Notes: generated by a model from the sequence alone, not told the origin. Shown: positions 43,801 to 52,253, numbered from the stretch's first letter. The stretch: 64,000 bases of DNA from an uncultured Erysipelotrichaceae bacterium (GCA_900314905.1 OMXA01000006.1:1-64000), one strand, 5' to 3'. Program-made: numbers and translations.

Positions 43801-46766
43801 CGCTGAAGGCAGAAAAAGGAACGGTATTTGAAGACAAGGAAGGAAATGTCTGGACGATTCTTTCTGCGGATGAAAATAAGCGGGAAGCAGTCATCCAGGG
43901 CAAGAGAGGAAGATGGCGGATTGCAAGAAGCGGGCAGGAATCTATCCTGCCGCTGCACTATGCGGATCTGAATTCAGAAAGCTGTGCAGAAGGAGATTCA
44001 TTTGCGATTCCGTATCAGAGAATCCTGAGGAGCGGGGATGTGGTTGAGGCAGATGGGATTTCCTATCTTGTGGAAGCACTGGATCCTTTCCGGGTTTCCT
44101 ATCTCTGGGAGAAGGATGCTCCATTTGCTTCAGCAGATCTGGCTGGAAAGACCAGCATTGTGAGAGACGGAAAGACCTGGATGATTTCGTCAGAAGGCGA
44201 TGGAAAAAATCTCGAACAGGTGATTTCGGAGGAGTCAGGGCGTACCTATCACTGCTTCTCAGAAGCAATCTCGGATTCTCATCAGGCTGAGAAGATTCAT
44301 GGAGAAGATCCGATCCGGCTCAGAGTGAAGAAGCCGGATGCGCTTGCGTGGCAGGATCTTGAACATGCGCTGCATCAGCCGAAACAGAAAGGCGGCCATC
44401 TCTGCCTGAATGACAGTCTCTTTGAGATTCAGTCCATCTCAGATCAGGAGATCGTTCTGAAAGATGGATCAGAAGCCAGAAGAATCACTTCCGGAAATGC
44501 AGCAGGGGAAGAGATGGATTTTGAGGACGTGATGGAGCTGCCGCTGGAACTGATCAGAGGAGACATCTATGTATTGAAGGGCAGAAAGATGAAGCTGGTG
44601 TCCTTAAGCTCCATGCCAGGAAGAGGCAGGATTGCAAGACTGATGGATCTTCAGGATCAGAAGAGTTTCACGGTTGAGGAAAAGCCTGAAGGACATCCGC
44701 TGGAGACCGAATACCTGCATGTACGCAAGAGCGGAATGGATTATGTGCTGAGCGAATTTGGAGAGGCGGATTCCTGGAAACTGGAACAGGCAGATCAGAA
44801 CGTGTATCTGAATACGGAACATCAGATCATCCGATCGGAAGGACCTGGTTCTGCCATTCTGGTTCAGATGAAGAAAGATGGGTCGGTACTGGAAAGGACA
44901 CGGATTCTGTTCTGCTCAGATCAGGAAGAGCAGGATATTGATGCACTATTGTTATTTTCCGGGAAAACCGGTCATCAGTATGTGCGGATTCTGGATCCTC
45001 TTCGCCATCATGCTGCGGTTCCTGGAGTCAAACTGGAATTCTTTTCGGATGAAGCTCTGAAGAACAAGGCGGGGGAGCGGACTACGGATGTCTATGGAGC
45101 TGCGGATCTGTCTGGGTTTGCTCCTGGAACCTACTGGTATTTATCACCGCAGAACGAGAAGAAATCAGTCTGTGTCCTGCCCGCAGAGCAGATGACAGGG
45201 AGACTCAGGATCGAAGGCTTGAAATGGGGCAGAAACTATCTTGCATTGGAGACAAAGTGTCCGAAGGGATATGAATACGGAAATATGGATCCGGTTCTGT
45301 TTCTGAGTATGGAAGTTTCTTCTGAGAAAGAGGAGCTGCATTCGGTATGGACGAATCGTCTCAGAAGACTGAGCATCCGGGTCTACAAGGAAGATCAGGA
45401 CAATCAGCGCACCTTGCTGGATAATGCATGGTTCCGGGCAGCGGATATCACTTATGCAGAAGGCTATGAGGAGAAGAATGATCCTCTGATTGCACTGGCA
45501 GATCTTCCTCCGGAGACCGTGGCAGGAGATCTGATACCGGTATGGCCGGCAAAGCCGGATGGACCGCTTCATGCCTATCGGATCCGGGAAGTGAAGGATG
45601 CTGAAGTGATCGTGGAAGAGCAGCAGGGAGATACCTGGACAGGAATGATCGCTATTCCGAAAAAAGGAGTCGGAGCCTCGGCACCATTCCTGTACAGTGA
45701 CCTGACACGTCAGGCGGAAGAGCTGAAGAAAGGAGCAGTATTCCGGATTGCAGAAAAGCAGCCGCGATCGGTTCTCTGCTTCTACAGGATTCTGTCAGCA
45801 GAGACAGAGGCGGCAGATGATCTCTTCGGAAACGCAGCAGAGAAGCGCAGAATCGTGCATGCGACTGCTGCAGATCCAAGAGACAGTGCTGCCGTGCCGA
45901 TCTCGATCGGAAGATCTTCGGACCATGCAGGAAAAGGTGAAATTGATCTTGGCGAGGCGGTCAGCGGAGGAATTGTCATCCGGAAAACGATGCCAAGAAA
46001 AACAGTTCCGCTTACGTTTGAAGAGCTTCAGGAGCGGCCGGAGTATTCTTCTCTGAAAGAAGGGAGCACTCTGAAAGCACCGATTCGTCATACCGCCGCA
46101 CTGCCTGAATATGAAATGATTTCGAAGACAGAAAAAGGAAAAACGTTCCGGTATGGTACGGAAAGCTGGCTGGCAGAAGATCCTCAGAATGGGGTCTGTT
46201 CTCTGCACGGGCAGAGATTTTGGATCGGGAAAGATACTTCCGGTGCAATGGAATGGGAGGCAGAAGAGACGCTGACTGTGAAGGAGGTCATCCGGAAGAA
46301 TGGAATCATTGCCGGCGTGACCCTCTCTGATCAGTCTGGTAATTCCTGGTATCTTTCTTCTCATGACCAGAGAAGTGAATCAGAAGCAGGAAGAGCAGGA
46401 ATCGAAGTGACGGTCCATCCTCAGGATGAGCCGGATCGGGTTGCGGCAAGGGCATATACGGATGCGGATGGAAGAGCGGTATTCACCGGTCTTCCGGAAG
46501 GAACGTATCTCGTGCGCGCTGAAGGAAAGACAGAAATCCGCATAGTAGAAAAAGGAATGGTGTCATTTGCGGATCTGAAGTATGGCCACCGGATCCGGAT
46601 CTGCGAGACGCGTTCACCGCTTGGATACATGATCGGAGATGCGTGCACCGTCATCGTTCCTACTTCGGAAACCAATGAAGATACTGTGGTGAATCATCGG
46701 ACCAATGCCAAGACGACGACAACGGTGCGCCGGGTTCTCAAGCGCAGAAAGATGGGGACGGAATGA
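40890..46766 (+). CDS. Very large thioester/Cna-B surface protein without recognisable anchor
   Basis: A secreted protein of about 1,958 residues. The ATG at 40890 (GAGGAG ten bases before) opens a signal peptide ending near VSAET. The N-terminal domain looks like a thioester domain of Gram-positive adhesins: Cys98 in YCIEP and Gln155 in ATQMLIW would form an internal Cys-Gln thioester able to bond covalently to host surfaces. Several Cna-B/SpaA-like beta domains follow (for example ADLEIRKMDEYG near 330 with VFVNRL closing it, and further ones toward the C-terminus with TDADGRAVFTGLPEGTYLV). A Pro/Ser/Glu linker lies near 835-875. Between about 540 and 1,720 a degenerate DL...GD...Y module recurs. 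The C-terminus (TTTTVRRVLKRRKMGTE) has no LPXTG-type motif and no membrane helix, which is odd next to a sortase gene that overlaps its stop (ATGA). Confidence 0.85.
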   Translation: MRRIFEVLLALFMLVPAGEFQVSAETQDSSEPPAGQETVPDGGEETELPVPEGSAGIEGSSQLICEARIATFDALVPERKGEREFLSILKFDGEPAYCIEPEVTVQIQAGKGPMYQSGVWDLLPEEQKTLCKRIAYFGYGNPMTGSDAETYAATQMLIWKVLGSPSYDLINRSLSFRKHADLGMDEGTEGRKNLDAVMNRILDLAESYDTVPSFAESNQGIRTYGMVYGIPLELRDDHGMLEHFSDHSEETHPGLSVSSEADLLKLKIEDPSFRNAVLTFQRKPEEWKAMQNGILLYTRPDHSQRLFAAGSENPVPRFQLAVTAETADLEIRKMDEYGRSGSWTAGTEFCFGMMNEDGTEGEAWKNPDGTMMICRADPDGVIRIRDLPAEHSFWIEERSASDRFQVIRKHDIVKTGKGGTTASYVFVNRLREVTLELIKQDEEDPDQKLNDAEISVYEIGDLDLSGEEVQAGITDHMPASVPSLTARQLLEHSRNGKEKSFRFNGWQYEIEQETPSEWIAEASLQKRNEHQELIISRYQLPEKIQAGETFEVRRIVNMHGTFDPADDETAVLHLRIERVSGGTVTVSDLDPSEDLIASETTEPSYAQAAESAAAYGIPIEEGKRVVINGISYVLKNPSDHQVTLHRERIFRISLDDPAPCISDLPDLRQLHVGDQFTKKIPGSEELQTFAVTSIGIHEIAVQTEGREYVLAKPRWVSQSDLPSEIEDHHSFEVAAVHPAEYDLADSRGNLYHVTADGTRILKAADGNQAGQETDLTYGEVSCMQEEKLTKTISRTETIPYAGPQWEELNESDWQYVHASAEKEDGKVLPEGEFQEPSQIPVSSEEPASSESAEPVPSSSMMPSESPDPQPSEEPEKTPVPMHWNESLKPVAMHGEKDLELCMVQDGVSYTVHLHPSVRTDHAFRKIEETILFHRTGMQQPEYEIIWKEDPYRTPLWIAPQESCRVIWTALPLKAEKGTVFEDKEGNVWTILSADENKREAVIQGKRGRWRIARSGQESILPLHYADLNSESCAEGDSFAIPYQRILRSGDVVEADGISYLVEALDPFRVSYLWEKDAPFASADLAGKTSIVRDGKTWMISSEGDGKNLEQVISEESGRTYHCFSEAISDSHQAEKIHGEDPIRLRVKKPDALAWQDLEHALHQPKQKGGHLCLNDSLFEIQSISDQEIVLKDGSEARRITSGNAAGEEMDFEDVMELPLELIRGDIYVLKGRKMKLVSLSSMPGRGRIARLMDLQDQKSFTVEEKPEGHPLETEYLHVRKSGMDYVLSEFGEADSWKLEQADQNVYLNTEHQIIRSEGPGSAILVQMKKDGSVLERTRILFCSDQEEQDIDALLLFSGKTGHQYVRILDPLRHHAAVPGVKLEFFSDEALKNKAGERTTDVYGAADLSGFAPGTYWYLSPQNEKKSVCVLPAEQMTGRLRIEGLKWGRNYLALETKCPKGYEYGNMDPVLFLSMEVSSEKEELHSVWTNRLRRLSIRVYKEDQDNQRTLLDNAWFRAADITYAEGYEEKNDPLIALADLPPETVAGDLIPVWPAKPDGPLHAYRIREVKDAEVIVEEQQGDTWTGMIAIPKKGVGASAPFLYSDLTRQAEELKKGAVFRIAEKQPRSVLCFYRILSAETEAADDLFGNAAEKRRIVHATAADPRDSAAVPISIGRSSDHAGKGEIDLGEAVSGGIVIRKTMPRKTVPLTFEELQERPEYSSLKEGSTLKAPIRHTAALPEYEMISKTEKGKTFRYGTESWLAEDPQNGVCSLHGQRFWIGKDTSGAMEWEAEETLTVKEVIRKNGIIAGVTLSDQSGNSWYLSSHDQRSESEAGRAGIEVTVHPQDEPDRVAARAYTDADGRAVFTGLPEGTYLVRAEGKTEIRIVEKGMVSFADLKYGHRIRICETRSPLGYMIGDACTVIVPTSETNEDTVVNHRTNAKTTTTVRRVLKRRKMGTE

Positions 46767-47497
46767 GCAGGAGAAGCTTGCGCCCCTGGGTTAAGGTAGT
46801 GAGTGCAGCGGCTGCCGGAATCCTATCCGGAGGGCTTCTGCCGGAAGCTTCGGAACATGTTTCAGAGGCGATGAATCTTCCGGTTTCGAGGGCGGAAGAA
46901 TATGTTTCTGCTTCAGAAGAGTCTTCTTCTCCGAAATCGCTGGAAGACTGGCAGAGGATCAACCCGGATGTGAAGTACCTCCTGGAATTCCGCGATGAAG
47001 GCGTGCTTCGCTCGATTCCTGTAGTGAGTGTCCGCAATGATGAGACAGTGATGAAACATAACCTGCATGGGGAGTACGATACGATGGGAAGCGTGTTCAC
47101 GGATGCCATGACCTATGAGCCGGATAATCTTGTGATCTACGGGCATGCCTCGAAGACCAAAGACTGGAATTTCACGTTTCTGAAGAAGTTTGCGGACCAG
47201 GCTTACTTCATGAACCATCCGGAATTCACGCTGATGGAAGAATCCGGCAGGAAGAACTGTCTGATTGTCTCGTTCGGAGAATATGATCTGGATGAAGAAT
47301 CAGTGTATCTTGGCTGGGCAGATGCCGGCATGCCGCTGGAAGAAGAGCGGAAGGAAATGTTTCTGAATACGATTCCGTATCTGATTCAGAAACGGGATGG
47401 TGTCATGGACAGCGGGCTGGGCATTGTCACGCTGGTAACCTGCAATCTGAATGGATCAGATGTCCGATATGTGCTGCAGGCAGCTGTGAGGGACTGA
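46763..47497 (+). CDS. Class B sortase
   Basis: A 244-residue transpeptidase with an N-terminal signal-anchor (about 8-26) and an extracytoplasmic sortase domain. The catalytic His is in NLVIYGHASKTKDWNFT, the Cys in VTLVTCNLNG and the Arg in DVRYVLQ; the long segment between His and Cys and the wording around them are those of class B. Class B sortases attach haem-binding proteins to peptidoglycan or polymerise pilins. Its start overlaps the stop of the giant surface protein and its stop overlaps the accessory gene, so the three are one unit and the large protein is the obvious substrate despite lacking a standard signal. Confidence 0.92.
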   Translation: MSRRSLRPWVKVVSAAAAGILSGGLLPEASEHVSEAMNLPVSRAEEYVSASEESSSPKSLEDWQRINPDVKYLLEFRDEGVLRSIPVVSVRNDETVMKHNLHGEYDTMGSVFTDAMTYEPDNLVIYGHASKTKDWNFTFLKKFADQAYFMNHPEFTLMEESGRKNCLIVSFGEYDLDEESVYLGWADAGMPLEEERKEMFLNTIPYLIQKRDGVMDSGLGIVTLVTCNLNGSDVRYVLQAAVRD

Positions 47498-48501
47498 TGA
47501 GCGAAGAACGTGCATTTACCTGTCTGCAGCAGGAAGAAATTGAAAAAGGGCGGAAAGACGGACTGAGCGAGGAACAGATTGGCTTGTTTGCACGCCATGA
47601 GTTCAACTATCTGCAGATGCAGGAGATCCGGCTGGCACTGGAAGCGGGAAAAGACAGCAGGCTCATTCAGAAAGCGGCGGTCAGCTGGATTCCGGCAAGG
47701 GAAATGCACGAGATCTTCGCACAGACGGAAACTGCGATTCCGGATATCCCTGAAAAGAAAAAGCGGAAGATTCCTGTCAGAATGGTCGCGGCAATCGGAG
47801 CGGCTGGCTCACTGGCAGTGCTGGCCGGAATGGCATTTCCGGAAAAGAAGGAGCTGAAGCTGGAGCTTACCGCAAAGGAAGTGAGAATTCCATGCGGCGA
47901 AACCTTTCATCCGGAGAACTATGTGCATGCATGTTCCCAAGAAGCACAGCTGATTCTTCCGGAAGAGATCACTGCGGATCATCCGGAGAATCGGCTTGCG
48001 GTGTATCGGGCGAAAACGAACCGTCAGGAAGTGCAGCAGATTCTGAGAGTCGTGTTTGAGGATCTGGAGCCTCCGGAGATTTCTCTGAAGTTACGAGAAG
48101 TGCAGTCGATCCGCGGAGCGCCATTCAGCTGCAGATTGTGGCTGAATCGGGCGTATGATGCGGTGGATGGAGATCTTTCGGATGAGGTGGAATGCTGTGA
48201 TGAGCTGGGCGAAGAGACAGAACAGGAAGTGGTTTATGCCCTCAGCGATCATTCCGGGAATCGGGCTGAAGCGGTACTGAAGGTACATCTGATTGACATT
48301 GAACCTTCCTCCCCATCACCGGAAAGCCCGCCCTCGCAGCCATCAGTGACCCCCTCGATTCCTGCTCCGGTGCAGACACCTGCAATGGAAGCACCTGCTC
48401 CATATGTGCCGCCGGCGGAAGAATACTACTATGATGTTGAAACGGTGACGGAAACCCATGGTTCGGATGGCGGCGAAACGAGCATCTCCTGGGGAGGCTA
48501 G
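47497..48501 (+). CDS. Membrane accessory protein with helical repeats, Ig-like domain and Pro-rich tail
   Basis: A 334-residue protein not assigned as a whole. Residues 1-85 are charged helices with a repeating pattern (QQEEIEKGRKDGLSEEQI, then QMQEIRLALEAGKDSRLI, then AREMHEIF), a motif I associate with proteins of Firmicutes mobile elements. A membrane helix follows (about 91-110), then two small beta domains; the second, with AYDAVDGDLSDEV ending in YALSDHSGNRAEAVLKVHLI, is like DUF5011/HYR-type Ig folds. The tail is Pro/Ser-rich and ends YYYDVETVTETHGSDGGETS. The first domain should be cytosolic and the rest outside. It begins at the sortase stop (TGATG), so it likely helps display or assemble the surface protein. 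Confidence 0.75.
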   Translation: MSEERAFTCLQQEEIEKGRKDGLSEEQIGLFARHEFNYLQMQEIRLALEAGKDSRLIQKAAVSWIPAREMHEIFAQTETAIPDIPEKKKRKIPVRMVAAIGAAGSLAVLAGMAFPEKKELKLELTAKEVRIPCGETFHPENYVHACSQEAQLILPEEITADHPENRLAVYRAKTNRQEVQQILRVVFEDLEPPEISLKLREVQSIRGAPFSCRLWLNRAYDAVDGDLSDEVECCDELGEETEQEVVYALSDHSGNRAEAVLKVHLIDIEPSSPSPESPPSQPSVTPSIPAPVQTPAMEAPAPYVPPAEEYYYDVETVTETHGSDGGETSISWGG

Positions 48502-48512
48502 GGGCGCTTCGG

Positions 48513-48521
48513 TGATACAAT
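48513..48521 (+). promoter_or_regulatory. Extended -10 promoter of the Xaa-Pro peptidase gene
   Basis: TGATACAAT (TGn plus TACAAT), 38 bases before the ATG at 48559; no clear -35. Confidence 0.5.
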
Positions 48522-48558
48522 GAAACCTGCAGACAGAAACTGCGGGAGGTAATCTTGG

Positions 48559-49641
48559 ATGCTGAATCAGAAACGGCTGGATCGTGTGCTGGACCGGCTC
48601 AGCGAGATCGGTGCAGATGAAATGCTTGTAACGGAGCCAAGAGCGATATTCTGGCTTACCGGAAAGTGGATTTTCCCGGGTGAGCGGTTTCTTGCCTTGC
48701 TGATCCGGAAGAATCAGCAGCCGGTTCTGTTCGTCAATCGCCTGTTCTATTTCGATGAGGATATCGGAGTAAGAAAGGTATGGTTCTCGGATACTGAAGA
48801 TCCGATGGGGCTGGTCAGACAGGAGCTGGATCCAGAGAAAGTGCTTGGGGTTGATAAGACCATGGAATCGAGATTCCTGCTTCCGCTTCTGGAATCGGGT
48901 TCCTCAGAGCGGATCGTGAACAGCTCCCTTGCAGTCGATGAGGCAAGAGCAGTCAAGGACCTCGAAGAACAGGCAAAGATGCGCGAGAGTTCCAGAATCA
49001 ATGACCTGGCGATGGAGGCGTTCCGGAAGCTCGTGCATGAAGGGGTGACGGAACTGGAGATCGCCGATCAGACTCTGAAGATCTACAAGTCTCTCGGTGC
49101 ATCCGGCTACTCATTTGAACCGATCGTGAGCTTCGGTGCGAATGCGGCAGATCCTCATCACATGCCGGATGAGACAGTTCTGAAGGAAGGAGACTGTGTC
49201 CTGTTTGATATCGGCTGTGTCGTGAACGACTACTGCTCGGATATGACCCGCACGTTCTACTGGAAGAAAGAACCGGATGAACGAGTAAAGCGGATTTATG
49301 AACTGGTCAGACAGGCAAATGAACAGGCAGAAGAGATGCTGAAGCCTGAGATCAGGCTTTGTGATGTGGATGCGAAAGCAAGAGATCTGATCACGGCAGG
49401 CGGATACGGGCCGCAGTTCAATCATCGCCTCGGCCATTTCATCGGCCTGGCGGATCATGAGTACGGAGATGTCTCTTCCGCAAACGGGAATCTGACTCAG
49501 CCAGGAAATTTCTTCTCCATTGAACCGGGAATCTATCTGCCTGGCGATACCGGGGTCAGAATTGAAGATCTTGTTCTGATCACGGAGAATGGACATGAAG
49601 TGCTGAATCATTACTCGAAAGAGCTGACGATTCTCGGATAG
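48559..49641 (+). CDS. Xaa-Pro peptidase (M24 family)
   Basis: A 360-residue cytosolic metallopeptidase of the aminopeptidase P/prolidase group, which removes residues before proline in peptides. The N-terminal domain (about 1-130) is creatinase-like; the pita-bread domain has the five metal ligands in FDIGCVVNDYCSDMTRTFY (two Asp), HRLGHFIGL (His), SIEPGIYLPGD (Glu) and GVRIEDLVLI (Glu). CGGGAGGTAATC precedes the ATG. Whether it is an aminopeptidase or a dipeptidase (pepQ) cannot be told. A proline iminopeptidase is encoded convergently, so this locus handles proline peptides. Confidence 0.93.
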   Translation: MLNQKRLDRVLDRLSEIGADEMLVTEPRAIFWLTGKWIFPGERFLALLIRKNQQPVLFVNRLFYFDEDIGVRKVWFSDTEDPMGLVRQELDPEKVLGVDKTMESRFLLPLLESGSSERIVNSSLAVDEARAVKDLEEQAKMRESSRINDLAMEAFRKLVHEGVTELEIADQTLKIYKSLGASGYSFEPIVSFGANAADPHHMPDETVLKEGDCVLFDIGCVVNDYCSDMTRTFYWKKEPDERVKRIYELVRQANEQAEEMLKPEIRLCDVDAKARDLITAGGYGPQFNHRLGHFIGLADHEYGDVSSANGNLTQPGNFFSIEPGIYLPGDTGVRIEDLVLITENGHEVLNHYSKELTILG

Positions 49642-49642
49642 A

Positions 49643-49673
49643 AAAAAGCAGGAGGCGATGAGCCTCCTGTTTC
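49643..49673. terminator. Bidirectional terminator
   Basis: Perfect stem CAGGAGGC / GCCTCCTG with a five-base loop. The minus strand has TTTTTT after it, the plus strand TTTC. It lies between two convergent peptidase genes. Confidence 0.85.
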
Positions 49674-50553
49674 AGTCGTGGTGAACAAGCCAGCAATTGA
49701 GAATGTCCTGGTATTCTTCCGGATGTTCTCTGAAGCACATATGCCGGCATCCTTCAAACAGATGCCATTCAGCATCCGGAAGATGGTCAGCCATCGTCTT
49801 GGCGACCAGCGGCGTGCAGAGATCATCGGTTCCGCTCATGATCAGCGCAGGAACATGGATCTCATGAAGACGCTCTGTGATTTCAAAGGAGCCAAGAGAT
49901 CCGGTGGGGTTGTACTCGTTTGGTCCCCAGCCATAGAGATATGCTTCATTCCCGGTTTTCTTCGGGCGGCGAAGACATTCCGGATCATTCGGCGAAGGGT
50001 CGGCTGCACAATGCTGACGCATGAATCGCGCATTCGCCTTCTGATATGCTTCGCTGGTGAAGTTTCCGGTTTTCTCTGCTTCAGCAATCGCTGCCTGGTC
50101 TTCTTCCGGGAGATAGGTGATCAGGCGATGCTGTTCGTCTGCCCATAGGGAGGCGCTGCTCAGGGTTGAAGACAGGATCACGGAATGACAGCCCTGCGGC
50201 TGATGCTTCAGCAGGAATCCCATTGCCAGCATGCCGCCCCAGGATTGCCCGAGCAGGTGATATTCTTTGATCGACAGGTGGTCCAGCAGGCAGCATAGTT
50301 CTTCATCCCAGGTATCGAATTTCCATAATTCCGGATGACCATCCAGATAGGACCTGCCGCAGCCGAGCTGGTCATACATCAGCAGAGCTCTTCCCTGCTC
50401 TGCCAGGGGATCAAGCAGCTCGAAGTAGTTATGAGTGCTGCCCGGACCGCCATGCAGGAGGACCAGAGGTTTCCTGTTTCCTGTACATTCGCCGATCAGG
50501 CGATACCATGTGCGGTATCCATGAAATGGAACAGTTCCTTCAATCACTCTCAT
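49672..50553 (-). CDS. pip: Proline iminopeptidase-type alpha/beta hydrolase
   Basis: A 293-residue cytosolic serine peptidase that releases N-terminal proline (S33 family). The oxyanion motif LLHGGPGSTHNYFELLDPLA and DQLGCGRS are typical of the family, the nucleophile Ser is in GQSWGGM, Asp is in SGTDDLCTP and the catalytic His is in GCRHMCFREHP. The start overlaps the upstream P1-peptidase stop by four bases. It probably forms an operon trmD / P1 peptidase / pip. Confidence 0.92.
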   Translation of the reverse strand: MRVIEGTVPFHGYRTWYRLIGECTGNRKPLVLLHGGPGSTHNYFELLDPLAEQGRALLMYDQLGCGRSYLDGHPELWKFDTWDEELCCLLDHLSIKEYHLLGQSWGGMLAMGFLLKHQPQGCHSVILSSTLSSASLWADEQHRLITYLPEEDQAAIAEAEKTGNFTSEAYQKANARFMRQHCAADPSPNDPECLRRPKKTGNEAYLYGWGPNEYNPTGSLGSFEITERLHEIHVPALIMSGTDDLCTPLVAKTMADHLPDAEWHLFEGCRHMCFREHPEEYQDILNCWLVHHD

Positions 50554-51521
50554 AAACTCCTCCGGAAGTCTCTGCAGGCTTTCAATCCGCGCAGAGCTTC
50601 AGCATGTTCTGCAGCTGAGACAATTGCTTTCTCAATTGCTCTGACGGCCAGAACACCGGCAATATTCAGATCTGCTTTCACGGTATCATTCGTCATTGCG
50701 TAGATTGAATCTCCATCAACCATCGTATGAACCGGACGGATCGCTCTGGCATAGCCGTCGTTTGCCATATCAGCGAGCTTGGCAAGTTCCGTTTTCGTGA
50801 ACTTCCCGTTAGTCAGAATCACGGAAAGCGTCGTATTCTCATGAAATCGCAGCGAACCGGCAGAAAGCGAACACAGTGCTTCCTCAGCATCGATTATGGT
50901 TCCGTCTGCCTCATGAATTCCTGCAATCCAGGTTCCGTGATCCGGGTCGATAATATTGCCTGCAGCATTCACTGCGGTCAATGCTCCGACCTGCAGATCG
51001 CCTGCCTGAAAAGCAGCGCAGCCGATGCCGGATTTCATGGCGTGATCCATTCCGAGTATTTTGCCCACGGTAGCTCCGGTTCCCGCCCCGTGATTTCCTT
51101 CCTGAAAATTCCCGGCATGTATGCACGCCTCATAGGCAAGTGATGCGTCCGGACGTTTCCCTTTCTCAGCAAATTCCAGATCGTAGAGACAGGATACGCA
51201 GACGATCGGAACAGGACCTCCTCCGGTCGCAAAGCCGATCCCTTTCTCTTCCAGATACTGCATGACTCCATCTGCCGCACTCAGACCGAAGGCACTGCCT
51301 CCAGACAGCAGCACAGCATGAATCATATCATTTGCGGCAAGAGGATTCAGGAGAGCATTTTCCCGGGAGGCTGGTGCTCCGCCGCGAACACTGACTGCGG
51401 CTCTGGCTCCGCGCTCTGCCAGCACGGCCGTGCATCCGGTTCCAAGATCTGCCCACTCTGCGTTGCCGATCCGGAAGCCTCCGATATCGGTTATTTCAAT
51501 TTCGCGGATCACGGATTCCAT
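50550..51521 (-). CDS. P1-family (DmpA-like) self-processing peptidase
   Basis: A 323-residue Ntn-hydrolase-like aminopeptidase of the S58/DmpA family. These are made as one chain and cut themselves before an internal Ser or Thr. Family landmarks are EWADLGTGCTAVLAERGARAAVSVRGGAP, LSGGSAFGLSAADGVMQYLEE, GAGTGATVGK and LTNGKFTKTELAKLADMANDGYARAI. It is cytosolic by sequence. ATG 51521 is supported by ATGGAGGAAC upstream and lies within the end of trmD (26-base overlap). The natural substrate is unknown; DmpA relatives release D- or L-amino acids or beta-amino acids. Confidence 0.9.
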   Translation of the reverse strand: MESVIREIEITDIGGFRIGNAEWADLGTGCTAVLAERGARAAVSVRGGAPASRENALLNPLAANDMIHAVLLSGGSAFGLSAADGVMQYLEEKGIGFATGGGPVPIVCVSCLYDLEFAEKGKRPDASLAYEACIHAGNFQEGNHGAGTGATVGKILGMDHAMKSGIGCAAFQAGDLQVGALTAVNAAGNIIDPDHGTWIAGIHEADGTIIDAEEALCSLSAGSLRFHENTTLSVILTNGKFTKTELAKLADMANDGYARAIRPVHTMVDGDSIYAMTNDTVKADLNIAGVLAVRAIEKAIVSAAEHAEALRGLKACRDFRRSL

Positions 51522-52227
51522 ATAGTTCCTCCATCAGTTTCTGTTCTTCTTCTGTAAATTTCCGGTCTTTCAGCAGATCGGGCCTTCGTTCCAGCGTTCT
51601 CTGCAGGGATTGTTTCAGCTTCCAGCGGCGGATCGCTTCATGGTTGCCGCTCAGCAGCACTTCCGGCACCTGTTTTCCTTCATAGCTTCGTGGCTTGGTA
51701 TACTGCGGATACTCCAGAAGGCCATCTTCAAATGATTCTTCTTCAGTGCTTTCCTGACGGATCGTTCCATCAAGCAGACGAATCAGAGAATCCATGATTG
51801 TCATTGCCGGCAGCTCGCCGCCGGAGAGAATATAATCACCGGTGGATATTTCTTCGTCAGCAGCCTCTTCAATGCGCGCATCAAACCCTTCGTAATGGCC
51901 GGCAATCAGGATCAGATCTTCTTTCTGAAGAAGCTTGTGGGCATGCTTCTGATCATACGGTCTTCCGGAAGGAGAGAGGAGAATGCGCCAGGAGTCCGGA
52001 GATTCCGCAGCGTGCAAGGCATCAAGCACAGGCTGGCATTTCAGAATCATCCCGGCTCCGCCGCCGTATGGACTGTCATCGATATGCCGGAAGCTCCCCT
52101 CTGCATACGTTCTGATATCAATGATCCGCAGACTGAGCGCACCGCGGGAAATAGCCCGGGCGGTCAGCGGAGCTTTCAGAAAGCTGTCAAACAATTCAGG
52201 GAAGATAGTCAGTACCTGTATTTTCAT
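51496..52227 (-). CDS. trmD: tRNA (guanine37-N1)-methyltransferase
   Basis: TrmD methylates G37 next to the anticodon, preventing frameshifts. The 243-residue protein begins MKIQVLTIFPELFDSFL and has the knotted SAM-binding motifs DDSPYGGGAGM and EISTGDYILSGGELPAM. It is usually between rimM and rplS; here it leads a peptidase operon instead. The promoter has an extended -10 and the leader is short, with only a weak GGAAAA site. Confidence 0.95.
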   Translation of the reverse strand: MKIQVLTIFPELFDSFLKAPLTARAISRGALSLRIIDIRTYAEGSFRHIDDSPYGGGAGMILKCQPVLDALHAAESPDSWRILLSPSGRPYDQKHAHKLLQKEDLILIAGHYEGFDARIEEAADEEISTGDYILSGGELPAMTIMDSLIRLLDGTIRQESTEEESFEDGLLEYPQYTKPRSYEGKQVPEVLLSGNHEAIRRWKLKQSLQRTLERRPDLLKDRKFTEEEQKLMEELYGIRDPRN

Positions 52228-52244
52228 AATGTTTTTCCGGAACC

Positions 52245-52253
52245 ATTCTACCA
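52245..52253 (-). promoter_or_regulatory. trmD promoter, extended -10
   Basis: On the minus strand TGGTAGAAT (TGn plus TAGAAT), 17 bases before the trmD ATG. Confidence 0.5.

Noticed and set aside
40890..46766. An LPXTG or NPQTN sorting motif in the surface protein
   Set aside because: No such motif with a following hydrophobic helix was found at the C-terminus; NHRTN near the end lacks the helix and charged tail.
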